Assembly (NCBI GenBank): GCA_001914695.1
Contig: MNCZ01000135.1
Location: 1-39,756 of the forward strand
DNA length: 39,756 bases
DNA from: Gammaproteobacteria bacterium 13_2_20CM_66_19
Lineage (GTDB): Bacteria > Pseudomonadota > Gammaproteobacteria > Steroidobacterales > Steroidobacteraceae
Direction: 5' to 3'
The notes beneath the pieces are model-generated. The model made no database searches. It was not told where the DNA came from and saw only the letters and a list, made by a program, of their open reading frames with translations. Positions 24,120-30,798 of the stretch are shown here, one piece after another. The stretch's first letter is position 1. Each line of letters begins with the position of its first letter. A program made the position numbers and the translations under genes.

Positions 24120-24323
24120 ATGAGCGCACTCAACTTCAACCTCTCTCGTGATCTCACCTGCGGCGCGGCGGCGGTCCTCATCACGATGGCTCTCAGCGCG
24201 ACCTTCGTCGAGTCGACTGCGGTGGCACCCGAAGCCCGCGTCAAAGAAGCCCGGCACGCGCTCACTCTGCAGTTGACGCACGGCTGGTTTGGCCAGCCCG
24301 AGCCCGCCGTTTTGGTAGATTAG
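24120..24323 (+). CDS. Small membrane/exported protein 2 of a paralogous pair
   Basis: 67 residues, clearly related to the protein just upstream: 'SRDLTCGAAAVLITMALSAT' aligns with its hydrophobic segment without gaps, followed by 'FVESTAVAP'. The tail differs: it is longer and amphipathic ('VKEARHALTLQLTHGWFGQP') and ends 'EPAVLVD'. TAAGGAG (24107-24113) is the ribosome-binding site. The stop codon lies in a 7-bp inverted repeat. A tandem duplication followed by divergence of the tails is the simplest explanation. The pair precedes a regulator and an ABC exporter, so both may be partners or cargo of that transporter; that is inference. Confidence 0.7.
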   Translation: MSALNFNLSRDLTCGAAAVLITMALSATFVESTAVAPEARVKEARHALTLQLTHGWFGQPEPAVLVD

Positions 24324-24334
24324 TCAGCTAATCT
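24317..24334 (+). repeat. Inverted repeat between small protein 2 and the GntR gene
   Basis: AGATTAG (24317-24323) and CTAATCT (24328-24334) are perfect 7-bp arms around a TCAG loop. The left arm contains the stop codon of the second small protein; the GntR gene starts 16 bases later. As RNA it would be a modest hairpin that could protect or partly end the upstream message; as DNA it could be a second binding site. Confidence 0.5.
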
Positions 24335-24349
24335 CCCGACACAGGTACC

Positions 24350-24808
24350 ATGCAGGCGATCATGGATCCGCAGTGGGATGACAGTGTGCCCATATACAGG
24401 CAACTGCGCGACCGGGTCGTCGCCATGATTCTGGAAGGCGTCCTGAAGGAAGGAGACCCGCTGCCCTCGGTCCGAAGCGTGGCCGCGGACTTCCGCCTGA
24501 ACCCGCTCACCGTGCTCAAGGGCTACCAGCAGCTCGTCGACGAGCAGCTGGTCGAGAAGCGGCGTGGCCGGGGGATGTTCGTGAGCCCGGGCGCGCGCAA
24601 GGCGCTGATGAAAGACGAGCGCCAGCGCTTCCTCGAGGACGAGTGGCCGCGGATCTCCGCCACGATTCAGCGGCTCGGCCTGTCGCAGGAGGAATTGCAG
24701 CGCGCCGCCGCCGCCGCCCAACCGCAGGCGGCCTGGCCGTCGGCCACGGTAAAGGGTGCCGGCTCCGAGGGCGAGTCCGAAGGGGAGGACGATGAGCGCA
24801 GTAATTGA
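24350..24808 (+). CDS. GntR-family (YtrA-type) transcriptional regulator
   Basis: 152 residues. The N-terminal ~75 residues are a GntR winged helix: 'VPIYRQLRDRVVAMILEGVL', 'LPSVRSVAADFRLNPLTVLK' (recognition helix) and 'KRRGRGMFV' (wing). The C-terminal part is only ~75 residues, short and helical with no sugar/fatty-acid sensor, as in the YtrA subgroup, which usually controls linked ABC transporters and often responds to cell-wall or membrane antibiotics. The last ~25 residues are low-complexity and acidic ('GSEGESEGEDDERSN'). The ABC ATPase gene starts inside its 3' end (17-base overlap). The ATG at 24362 is an alternative start. Confidence 0.93.
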   Translation: MQAIMDPQWDDSVPIYRQLRDRVVAMILEGVLKEGDPLPSVRSVAADFRLNPLTVLKGYQQLVDEQLVEKRRGRGMFVSPGARKALMKDERQRFLEDEWPRISATIQRLGLSQEELQRAAAAAQPQAAWPSATVKGAGSEGESEGEDDERSN

Positions 24809-25652
24809 AGCGCGTGGACTCACCAAGAGTTACGGCGCCACGCGCGCCCTGGACGGGGTGAGCTTCACGGTCGAGCCCGGCCGCATCGTCGGGCTCATCG
24901 GTCCGAACGGCGCCGGGAAGACCACGGCGCTCAAGGCGATTCTCGGGCTCACCGCCTTCGGCGGGGAGCTCTCCGTGCTCGGGCTCGATCCGCGCACGCA
25001 GCGCGATGAGCTGATGCGCGAGGTGTGCTTCATCGCCGACGTGGCGGTGCTGCCGCGCTGGCTGCGGGTCAGGCAGGCGCTCGATTTCGTCGACGGCGTG
25101 CACCCGCGCTTCGATCGCGCGCGCGCCACCGAGATCCTGAGCAGGACCGACATCCCGATGGCGAGCCGCGTGCGCGAGCTCTCCAAGGGCATGGTGACGC
25201 AGCTGCATCTGGCGCTGGTCATGGCGATCGATGCGCCGCTGCTCGTGCTCGATGAGCCGACGCTCGGGCTCGACCTCCTCTACCGGCGCAAGTTCTACGA
25301 CACGCTGCTCAACGACTACTTCGACAGGGACCGCACGATCCTCCTCACCACGCACCAGGTCGAAGAGGTCGAGAACCTCTTCACCGACGTGATCTTCATC
25401 AACCACGGACGGGTGGTGCTCGCCGCCTCGATCGAGGACCTCGGCAACCGCTACCAGCAGCTGACTTCCGCCGGCGATCAGGCAACACGCGCGCGCGCCC
25501 TGCATCCCTTCTACGAGCGCGAGGTGTTCGGGCGCGTGGCGATGCTCTTCGAGGGGCGCTCGGCCGCCGAGCTCGGCGCGCTCGGCGAGCTGCGCACGCC
25601 CTCGATCGCGGATCTGTTCGTCGCCAAGATGCAGGGGAGCCCCAACACATGA
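24792..25652 (+). CDS. ABC transporter ATP-binding protein
   Basis: 286 residues of the ABC-2 exporter class. Walker A is 'GPNGAGKTT', the signature is a variant 'LSKGM' in place of LSGGQ, Walker B is 'LLVLDEPTLGLD' and the switch His is in 'LLTTHQVEEVE'. The C-terminal ~70 residues are an extra module typical of the YtrB/YhcH-like branch. GGGGAGGA sits just before the ATG at 24792; an in-frame ATG 36 bases upstream would give a 12-residue extension with no family match. It overlaps the GntR gene by 17 bases and the permease gene by 4. Confidence 0.94.
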   Translation: MSAVIEARGLTKSYGATRALDGVSFTVEPGRIVGLIGPNGAGKTTALKAILGLTAFGGELSVLGLDPRTQRDELMREVCFIADVAVLPRWLRVRQALDFVDGVHPRFDRARATEILSRTDIPMASRVRELSKGMVTQLHLALVMAIDAPLLVLDEPTLGLDLLYRRKFYDTLLNDYFDRDRTILLTTHQVEEVENLFTDVIFINHGRVVLAASIEDLGNRYQQLTSAGDQATRARALHPFYEREVFGRVAMLFEGRSAAELGALGELRTPSIADLFVAKMQGSPNT

Positions 25653-26596
25653 GCAGCTCCGTGGCCGATGCCGCGCCCGAGCGCGCGCCGAGCGGAGCGC
25701 CGCCGGCACCGAGGGCGCTCAGCCGCACTCTTCTCAGTCTGGTGCGGCGCGAATTCTGGGAGCATCGGGCGCTCTGGGTCGCGCCCGCGGTGGTCGCGGC
25801 GCTGATGGTCCTCGGCGCGCTCTTCGCCAGCGTGAAGTACCGCGCGCCGCATGCCGACCTGTCGGGTGACCAGGGTCCCTGGAACGGCATGACCCTGTTC
25901 GCCGTCATGCAGGGGTTTGTCTCCTCGCCGCTCTCGCTGGTGACGGGCATCGTCCTCCTGTTCTACCTGCTCGACTGCCTCTACGCCGAGCGCAAGGACC
26001 GCAGCATCCTCTTCTTCAAGTCGCTGCCGGTGTCCGACGGGCTCACCGTCCTGTCGAAGCTCCTGGTCGCGCTCGTCATCGCGCCGCTCGGCGTGTATGC
26101 GCTCGGGCTGCTGGCGTCGCTCGCGTTGACCGGCATCTGGCAGGTGAACGCGGTGCTCGGACGGCTGCCCGCGATCCCGGGCTGGGACCTGGGCGGGTGG
26201 CTCCAGGCCGAGCTGGCGCTGCTCCTGTGCCTCGTGGTCGCGGCGCTCTGGTATGCGCCGTGCGCCGCGTACCTGCTGGTGGTGTCGGCCTGGGCGCGGC
26301 GCAACCCCTTCCTCTGGCTGCTCCTCCCGCCCGTGGTGGCGCAGATCCTCGAGCGCGTGGCCTTCGGCACGCACTACATCGCGAGCTTCATCGCCTATCG
26401 CCTGTTTGGAGTCTGGCCGATACTCTTCTCGCACGTGCGCCTCGGCCATGGGCGCGCGTTCGCGCTCGGCTCAGGGCTCGCTCAACTCGACCTCAAGGCC
26501 GTCCTCACCGACGTCGACCTGTGGCTCGGGCTCGCGGCCGCCGCGGGCTTCGTGTTCGCCGCCATACGGCTGCGCCGCTACCGCGACGACACCTGA
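25649..26596 (+). CDS. ABC-2 type permease
   Basis: 315 residues; ATGA overlap with the ATPase. After a polar ~30-residue start there are about six hydrophobic segments ('LWVAPAVVAALMVLGALF', 'LSLVTGIVLLFYLLDCLYAE', 'LLVALVIAPLGVYALGLLAS', and three more near the C-terminus). 'YAERKDRSILFFKSLPVSD' is the conserved cytoplasmic loop of this permease type, seen in YtrC/D-like and related proteins. With the ATPase it should form an exporter; the substrate is unknown. It is the last gene of the unit. Confidence 0.9.
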   Translation: MSSSVADAAPERAPSGAPPAPRALSRTLLSLVRREFWEHRALWVAPAVVAALMVLGALFASVKYRAPHADLSGDQGPWNGMTLFAVMQGFVSSPLSLVTGIVLLFYLLDCLYAERKDRSILFFKSLPVSDGLTVLSKLLVALVIAPLGVYALGLLASLALTGIWQVNAVLGRLPAIPGWDLGGWLQAELALLLCLVVAALWYAPCAAYLLVVSAWARRNPFLWLLLPPVVAQILERVAFGTHYIASFIAYRLFGVWPILFSHVRLGHGRAFALGSGLAQLDLKAVLTDVDLWLGLAAAAGFVFAAIRLRRYRDDT

Positions 26597-26636
26597 GACC
26601 ATCCGGCTGCGCATCGCCCGGTCCGTATCGCCTGCC

Positions 26637-26655
26637 TGATAGATCGCGCTTATCA
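26637..26655 (+). promoter_or_regulatory. Palindrome upstream of dps
   Basis: TGATA (26637-26641) and TATCA (26651-26655) form a 5-bp inverted repeat with a 9-base spacer, about 80 bases before the dps ATG. A second inverted repeat, CAGGC/GCCTG (26668-26672 and 26678-26682), follows and could be the end of the permease transcript. Dps is often under OxyR or an iron regulator, but neither consensus is clear here. Confidence 0.3.
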
Positions 26656-26737
26656 TCGCGATCCGGACAGGCGATTGGCCTGCCGGTGCTTCGCGGTGCT
26701 CAAATGCGCTCATGCATTGGCGCTTGAGGAGAAGCCC

Positions 26738-27220
26738 ATGTTCGACACGAGGAACGACCTGCCGGCCAACGTCCGGACCCAGGTGATCGAGCTGCTGAAC
26801 GCACGCCTGGCGGATGCCATCGATCTCGGCACCCAGACCAAACACGCGCACTGGAACGTCAAGGGCCCGAACTTCATCGCGCTGCACGAGCTGTTCGACC
26901 AGGTGGCCGAGCACCTCGAGGATCACATCGACACCATCGCCGAGCGCGTCACGGCCCTCGGCGGCACGGCGCGCGGCACGCTCGCGGCGGTCGCGCGCGC
27001 TACGACTCTCCGGCCCTATCCGGAGGACATCAGCGATGGTACCGCCCACGTCGACGCGCTGTCCGCGGCGCTGGCCGCGTTCGGGGCCAAGGTGCGGGCG
27101 GGGATCGACGAGGCCACGCGGCTCGCAGACGCCGACAGCGCGGACCTCTTCACCGGCATCTCGCGCGAGACCGACAAGGACCTCTGGTTCCTCGAGGCGC
27201 ACCTGCACGCCAAGCGCTGA
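26738..27220 (+). CDS. dps: Dps-type ferritin (DNA-protecting protein)
   Basis: 160 residues. Dodecameric mini-ferritin that stores iron and removes peroxide; some members also coat DNA. The ferroxidase motif is present: 'TKHAHWNVKGPNFIALHELF' (His, and His in 'LHE') followed by 'DHIDTIAERV' (Asp/Glu). The N-terminal tail is short and only weakly basic, so DNA binding is less certain. GAGGAG (26726-26731) sets the ATG at 26738; an upstream in-frame start adds a Cys-rich 21-residue stretch that does not belong to the family. It lies alone between the ABC unit and the Mla-type operon. Confidence 0.93.
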   Translation: MFDTRNDLPANVRTQVIELLNARLADAIDLGTQTKHAHWNVKGPNFIALHELFDQVAEHLEDHIDTIAERVTALGGTARGTLAAVARATTLRPYPEDISDGTAHVDALSAALAAFGAKVRAGIDEATRLADADSADLFTGISRETDKDLWFLEAHLHAKR

Positions 27221-27247
27221 CGCGCCGCGCCCGATGCACACCGAAGC

Positions 27248-28366
27248 ATGAGCGTCGAGGTTCGGCGCACCGGTGAGGACCTGGAGCTCGAGCTGACGGG
27301 CGAGTGGGTGGCCGAGCGCTTCGCGGCGCTCGAGAGCGCGCTCGCCTCGGTCGATCTTGCGGCGGCGCAGCAGCTGTCGATCGGGACGCGGAGGCTCACG
27401 GCGCTCGACCTTTCGGGCGCCTGGGTGCTGCGCCGGTTCGTGCGCCGCGCGCGCGCGGCCGGCGCCGCCGTGCGCTTCCTCGGCACTCAGCCGGATCAGC
27501 TGCGGCTCCTCGACGAGACGCTGAAGGAGGAGGGCCTTGGGGCCGGCGGACGATCGCCTGCGCCGGCCGGCCCGCAGCCGCTCGCGGCGCTCGGCCGCAT
27601 CGCGGTCAGTGCGGGCCGGGATCTCTACGGGGCACTCGCCTTCGGCGGGCGCGTGAGCGCGACGCTCGTGGCGAGCCTGCCGCAGCCGAGGAGGCTGCGC
27701 CCGATCTCGATCGCCCGCCACGTATACGACACCGGCATCACCGCCATGCCGATCGTGGCGCTCATCGCCTTCCTGATCAGCGTGATCATCGCCTACATGA
27801 GCGCGCGGCAGCTCGCCAACCTCGGCGCGGACATCTACGTGGTCGACCTGGTCACCATCGGAGTGCTGCGCGAGCTCGGGGTGCTGCTCACCTCGATCAT
27901 CGTCGCCGGCCGCTCCGGCAGCGCCTTCGCCGCCGAGCTCGGCTCGATGCGGCTCAACGAGGAGGTGGACGCCCTCACCGCGACCGCCGTCGACCCCTTC
28001 GAGGTGCTGGTGGTGCCGAGGGTGCTCGGGCTCGTCATCGCGCTGCCGCTGCTCACCATCATCGCCGATCTCGTCGGGCTCACGGGCGGGGCGCTGCTGT
28101 GCCGCTATCTCCTCGACATGCCGCTCACCCAGTACGCCACCCGCGTCGAGGAGGCGATCGCCCCCACCACCTTCTGGGTGGGCGTGATCAAGGCGCCGGT
28201 GTTCGCGCTGCTCATCGGGCTCGCCGGCTGCTATCGGGGCCTCGAGGTGCGGGGCTCCGCCCGCGAGCTCGGGCGCCTCACCACGGTCGCGGTGGTGCAG
28301 GCGATCTTCATGGTGATCCTCGCGGACGCGCTGTTCGCGGTGCTGTTCATGGAGCTGGACATTTGA
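27248..28366 (+). CDS. mlaE: MlaE-family permease with N-terminal STAS domain
   Basis: 372 residues. Residues 1-~110 are a STAS-like domain ('VEVRRTGEDLELELTGEWVA', 'LTALDLSGAWVLRRFV'), the role played by separate MlaB in E. coli. The rest is an MlaE permease: 'MPIVALIAFLISVIIAYMSA', 'DLVTIGVLRELGVLLTSIIV', 'EVDALTATAVDPFEVLVVPR' and about five membrane segments. The complex moves phospholipids between the membranes. Fused STAS-MlaE is known in many proteobacteria. Next gene overlaps by 4 bases. Confidence 0.93.
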   Translation: MSVEVRRTGEDLELELTGEWVAERFAALESALASVDLAAAQQLSIGTRRLTALDLSGAWVLRRFVRRARAAGAAVRFLGTQPDQLRLLDETLKEEGLGAGGRSPAPAGPQPLAALGRIAVSAGRDLYGALAFGGRVSATLVASLPQPRRLRPISIARHVYDTGITAMPIVALIAFLISVIIAYMSARQLANLGADIYVVDLVTIGVLRELGVLLTSIIVAGRSGSAFAAELGSMRLNEEVDALTATAVDPFEVLVVPRVLGLVIALPLLTIIADLVGLTGGALLCRYLLDMPLTQYATRVEEAIAPTTFWVGVIKAPVFALLIGLAGCYRGLEVRGSARELGRLTTVAVVQAIFMVILADALFAVLFMELDI

Positions 28367-29133
28367 TCTATCCGGCGCTGGAAGTGGAGGGGCTCGTGAA
28401 CCGCTTCGGCAGGCAGGTGGTGCACGACGGCCTCAGCATGCAGGTGCGCGCCGACGAGGTGTTCGGCATCGTCGGCGGATCCGGCGCCGGGAAATCGGTG
28501 CTGCTGCGGACCATCCTGGGATTGCAGCGCCCGGTCGCCGGCGTGGTGCGCATCGCCGGCGCCGACATCACCCGCATGACCGAGGCGCAGCTGCGCCACA
28601 TCAAGGCGCGCTACGGCGTCACGTTCCAGCAGGGCGCGCTCTACAGCGGTCTCACCGTGCTCGAGAACGTGCAGCTGCCGATGCTCGAGCACCTCGAGCT
28701 CGAGCCGGCGGCGCTGGAAGAGCTCGCGATGCTGCGCTTGCGCCTCGTGGGCCTGCCGGCCGATTCCGCCTGGAAGTACCCGGCCGAGCTCTCCGGCGGC
28801 ATGGTGAAGCGCGCGGCGCTCGCGCGCGCCCTGGCGCTCGATCCGGGACTCCTGTTCCTCGACGAGCCCACCTCGGGACTCGATCCGGTGAGCGCCGCCG
28901 CCTTCGATGAGCTGGTGCTCTACCTGCAGAAGCAGCTGCGCCTCACCATCGTCATGATCACGCACGATCTGGACACGATCTTCCGTACCTGCAATCGTGT
29001 CGGGGTGATCGTGGACGGACGCATGGAATCCGACACCCTGGAGCGCATCGTCGAGCATCCCCACCCGTGGATCCAGGCCTACTTCCACGGCGAGCGCGCG
29101 CGCGCGAGGCTCGGAGCCGCGCATGGAGCGTGA
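28363..29133 (+). CDS. mlaF: MlaF-type ABC ATPase
   Basis: 256 residues. The TTG start (28363-28365) overlaps the mlaE stop as TTGA, and no better start exists in frame near the family's usual N-terminus 'LEVEGLVNRFG'. Walker A is 'GGSGAGKSV', Q-loop 'VTFQQGALYSGLTV', signature 'LSGGMVKRAALARALAL' and Walker B 'LLFLDEPTSGLD', all in the MlaF/Mkl form. It powers the lipid permease from the cytoplasm. The mlaD start lies 11 bases inside its end. Confidence 0.93.
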   Translation: MIYPALEVEGLVNRFGRQVVHDGLSMQVRADEVFGIVGGSGAGKSVLLRTILGLQRPVAGVVRIAGADITRMTEAQLRHIKARYGVTFQQGALYSGLTVLENVQLPMLEHLELEPAALEELAMLRLRLVGLPADSAWKYPAELSGGMVKRAALARALALDPGLLFLDEPTSGLDPVSAAAFDELVLYLQKQLRLTIVMITHDLDTIFRTCNRVGVIVDGRMESDTLERIVEHPHPWIQAYFHGERARARLGAAHGA

Positions 29134-30058
29134 GGCGAACTACGCGGCGGTCGGGGCCTTCGTGCTGCTCGTGGGCCTGCTCGGCGTGCTGTTCGTCTAC
29201 TGGTATTCCGACACCCGCGAGCACCGCGACTACAATCGCTACGAGATCTACTTCACCGGCAGCGTGAGCGGCCTCGATCGGGGCGCGGCGGTGCGCTACC
29301 TCGGGGTCGGCGTCGGCCGTGTCGTCGACATGCGCATCGACCCGCGCGATTCGAGCCGCGTCGAGGTGATCGTCGACATCGACTCCACCACCCCGATATC
29401 CGAGCACACGGTCGCGGAGCTGGGCTTGCAGGGCGTGACAGGGCTGCTCTACATCGATCTGCTCGAGGACCGCAGCAACAAGCGCACCCCGCCCCCCGTG
29501 AGGGGCCTCAAGTACCCGGTGATCCGCTCGGGGCCCTCGCGCTTCGATGTGTTCCTGGCGAGCCTCCCGGAGCTGGTGGCCGCGGTCGGCGACCTCGTGC
29601 AGCGGGCCCACCTGTTGCTGTCCGATCCGAACCTCGAGGCGGTGACCGCAACGCTCGGTAATCTCGCCGCCTCGACCGGCCGGCTCCCGCAGCTGACGCA
29701 CGACCTCAGTGCGCTGGTTACCGAGCTGCGTGGGGGCAGCGCCGATCTGGCGGCGACCATGAAGGGTACGCGGGAGCTGATCGATGCGGCGGGACCGGAC
29801 GTCGCGGGCGCCGCCGGGCGGCTGCGCTCCATCTCGGAGCATCTCGCGAGCGCCACCGAGCGCCTCGACCGGGTCATCGCCGAGAACCGCGCGGACCTAC
29901 GCTCCTTCGCGCGCGACGGACTGCCGGAGATCGAGCGTTTCGCCCGCGAGGGGCGGGAGGCGGCCGAGGATATCCGCGCGCTCTCCAATAGTCTCCGCGA
30001 GAACCCGGCGCAGCTCCTCTATCAGCCGCAGGCGCGCGGCGTGGAGATCCCTCGGTGA
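29123..30058 (+). CDS. mlaD: MlaD-like MCE-domain protein
   Basis: 311 residues, longer than E. coli MlaD (about 183). One N-terminal membrane helix (about 8-27, 'AAVGAFVLLVGLLGVLFVYW') is followed by an MCE domain ('EIYFTGSVSGLDRGAAVRYL', 'GVGVGRVVDMRIDP', 'GLQGVTGLLYIDL'). The remaining ~170 residues are long helices rich in Ala, Arg and Glu, likely a periplasmic coiled coil as in PqiB/YebT-like or Mce proteins, able to reach toward the outer membrane. It probably forms the lipid channel on top of the permease. GTGA overlap with the lipoprotein gene. Confidence 0.92.
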   Translation: MEREANYAAVGAFVLLVGLLGVLFVYWYSDTREHRDYNRYEIYFTGSVSGLDRGAAVRYLGVGVGRVVDMRIDPRDSSRVEVIVDIDSTTPISEHTVAELGLQGVTGLLYIDLLEDRSNKRTPPPVRGLKYPVIRSGPSRFDVFLASLPELVAAVGDLVQRAHLLLSDPNLEAVTATLGNLAASTGRLPQLTHDLSALVTELRGGSADLAATMKGTRELIDAAGPDVAGAAGRLRSISEHLASATERLDRVIAENRADLRSFARDGLPEIERFAREGREAAEDIRALSNSLRENPAQLLYQPQARGVEIPR

Positions 30059-30795
30059 GCCGCGCCCGGCTCGCGGCGTGCGGGGTGGGAGTGCTGTGCG
30101 CGGCGCTCACGGGCGGCTGCGGGGGCGTGTTGCGCAGCACCGCGCGGCCCGAGCAGGTCTACTATCTGCGCGCCCCTTCCACCGACAGCGCCCAGCCGTC
30201 GGTGAGCGCCCCGGGGGACGGCGGCGAGGCCGCGGCCGCCTTAGGGCTACACGAAGGAGGCGCCAGAGGCGCCGCGGACGGCTCGCCCCGACCGCTGGGC
30301 GCATCGCTCCGCGTCGGTCACCCGCTCACCGGTCCCGGGCTCGACTCCTCGCACATCATGCTGATCCAGGCCGATCACCGCATGAACTTCTTCGCCGGCA
30401 GCCGCTGGCCCGCGCCGGTCGCCGACGTCATCGAGGCGCTCGCCGTCGAGACGCTGCGCGGTTCGGGAGACTGGAGCTCGGTGGAGGATTCCACGAGCCC
30501 CTTTCCGTCGGACTACCTGGTGCAGGTCGCGGTGCGCCGCTTCGAGGCCGACTACACCACCCCCGGCGGGGGCCCGGAAGTGCACGTGATGCTCGACTGC
30601 ATCATCGGGCGGCGCGAGGGACGCGACGTGATCGCGACCTTCGTCGCCTCCGGTACCGCGCGCGCCGCGGCCAACCGCCTGAGCGATGTGGTGTCGGCCT
30701 TCGAGCAGGCAGCCGACTCGGCGCTCACGGCGCTCTCGCAGCAGGCCGCGCAGGCGGTGCGCGCCGCCCGCAGCGCCGCCCGGGCGGCAAACTAG
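30055..30795 (+). CDS. ABC-type auxiliary lipoprotein (PqiC-like)
   Basis: 246 residues; GTG start inside the mlaD stop (GTGA). The signal peptide ends at 'ALTGGC', a plausible lipobox (C22). The mature protein starts 'RPEQVYYLRAP', a PqiC/DUF330-type beginning, and contains 'LDSSHIMLIQADHRMNFFAG' and 'DYLVQVAVRRFEADYTTP', the family core. A ~55-residue Gly/Ala-rich insertion ('DGGEAAAALGLHEGGARGAA') separates the start from the core. It should sit in the outer membrane as the distal end of the Mla-type complex, in place of MlaC/MlaA. Only 3 bases separate its stop from the convergent GGDEF/EAL gene. Confidence 0.85.
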   Translation: MSRARLAACGVGVLCAALTGGCGGVLRSTARPEQVYYLRAPSTDSAQPSVSAPGDGGEAAAALGLHEGGARGAADGSPRPLGASLRVGHPLTGPGLDSSHIMLIQADHRMNFFAGSRWPAPVADVIEALAVETLRGSGDWSSVEDSTSPFPSDYLVQVAVRRFEADYTTPGGGPEVHVMLDCIIGRREGRDVIATFVASGTARAAANRLSDVVSAFEQAADSALTALSQQAAQAVRAARSAARAAN

Positions 30796-30798
30796 CCC

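Noticed and set aside
26597-26737. OxyR-type site before dps
   Set aside because: The four-part ATAG spacing of OxyR is not present; only a simple palindrome is.
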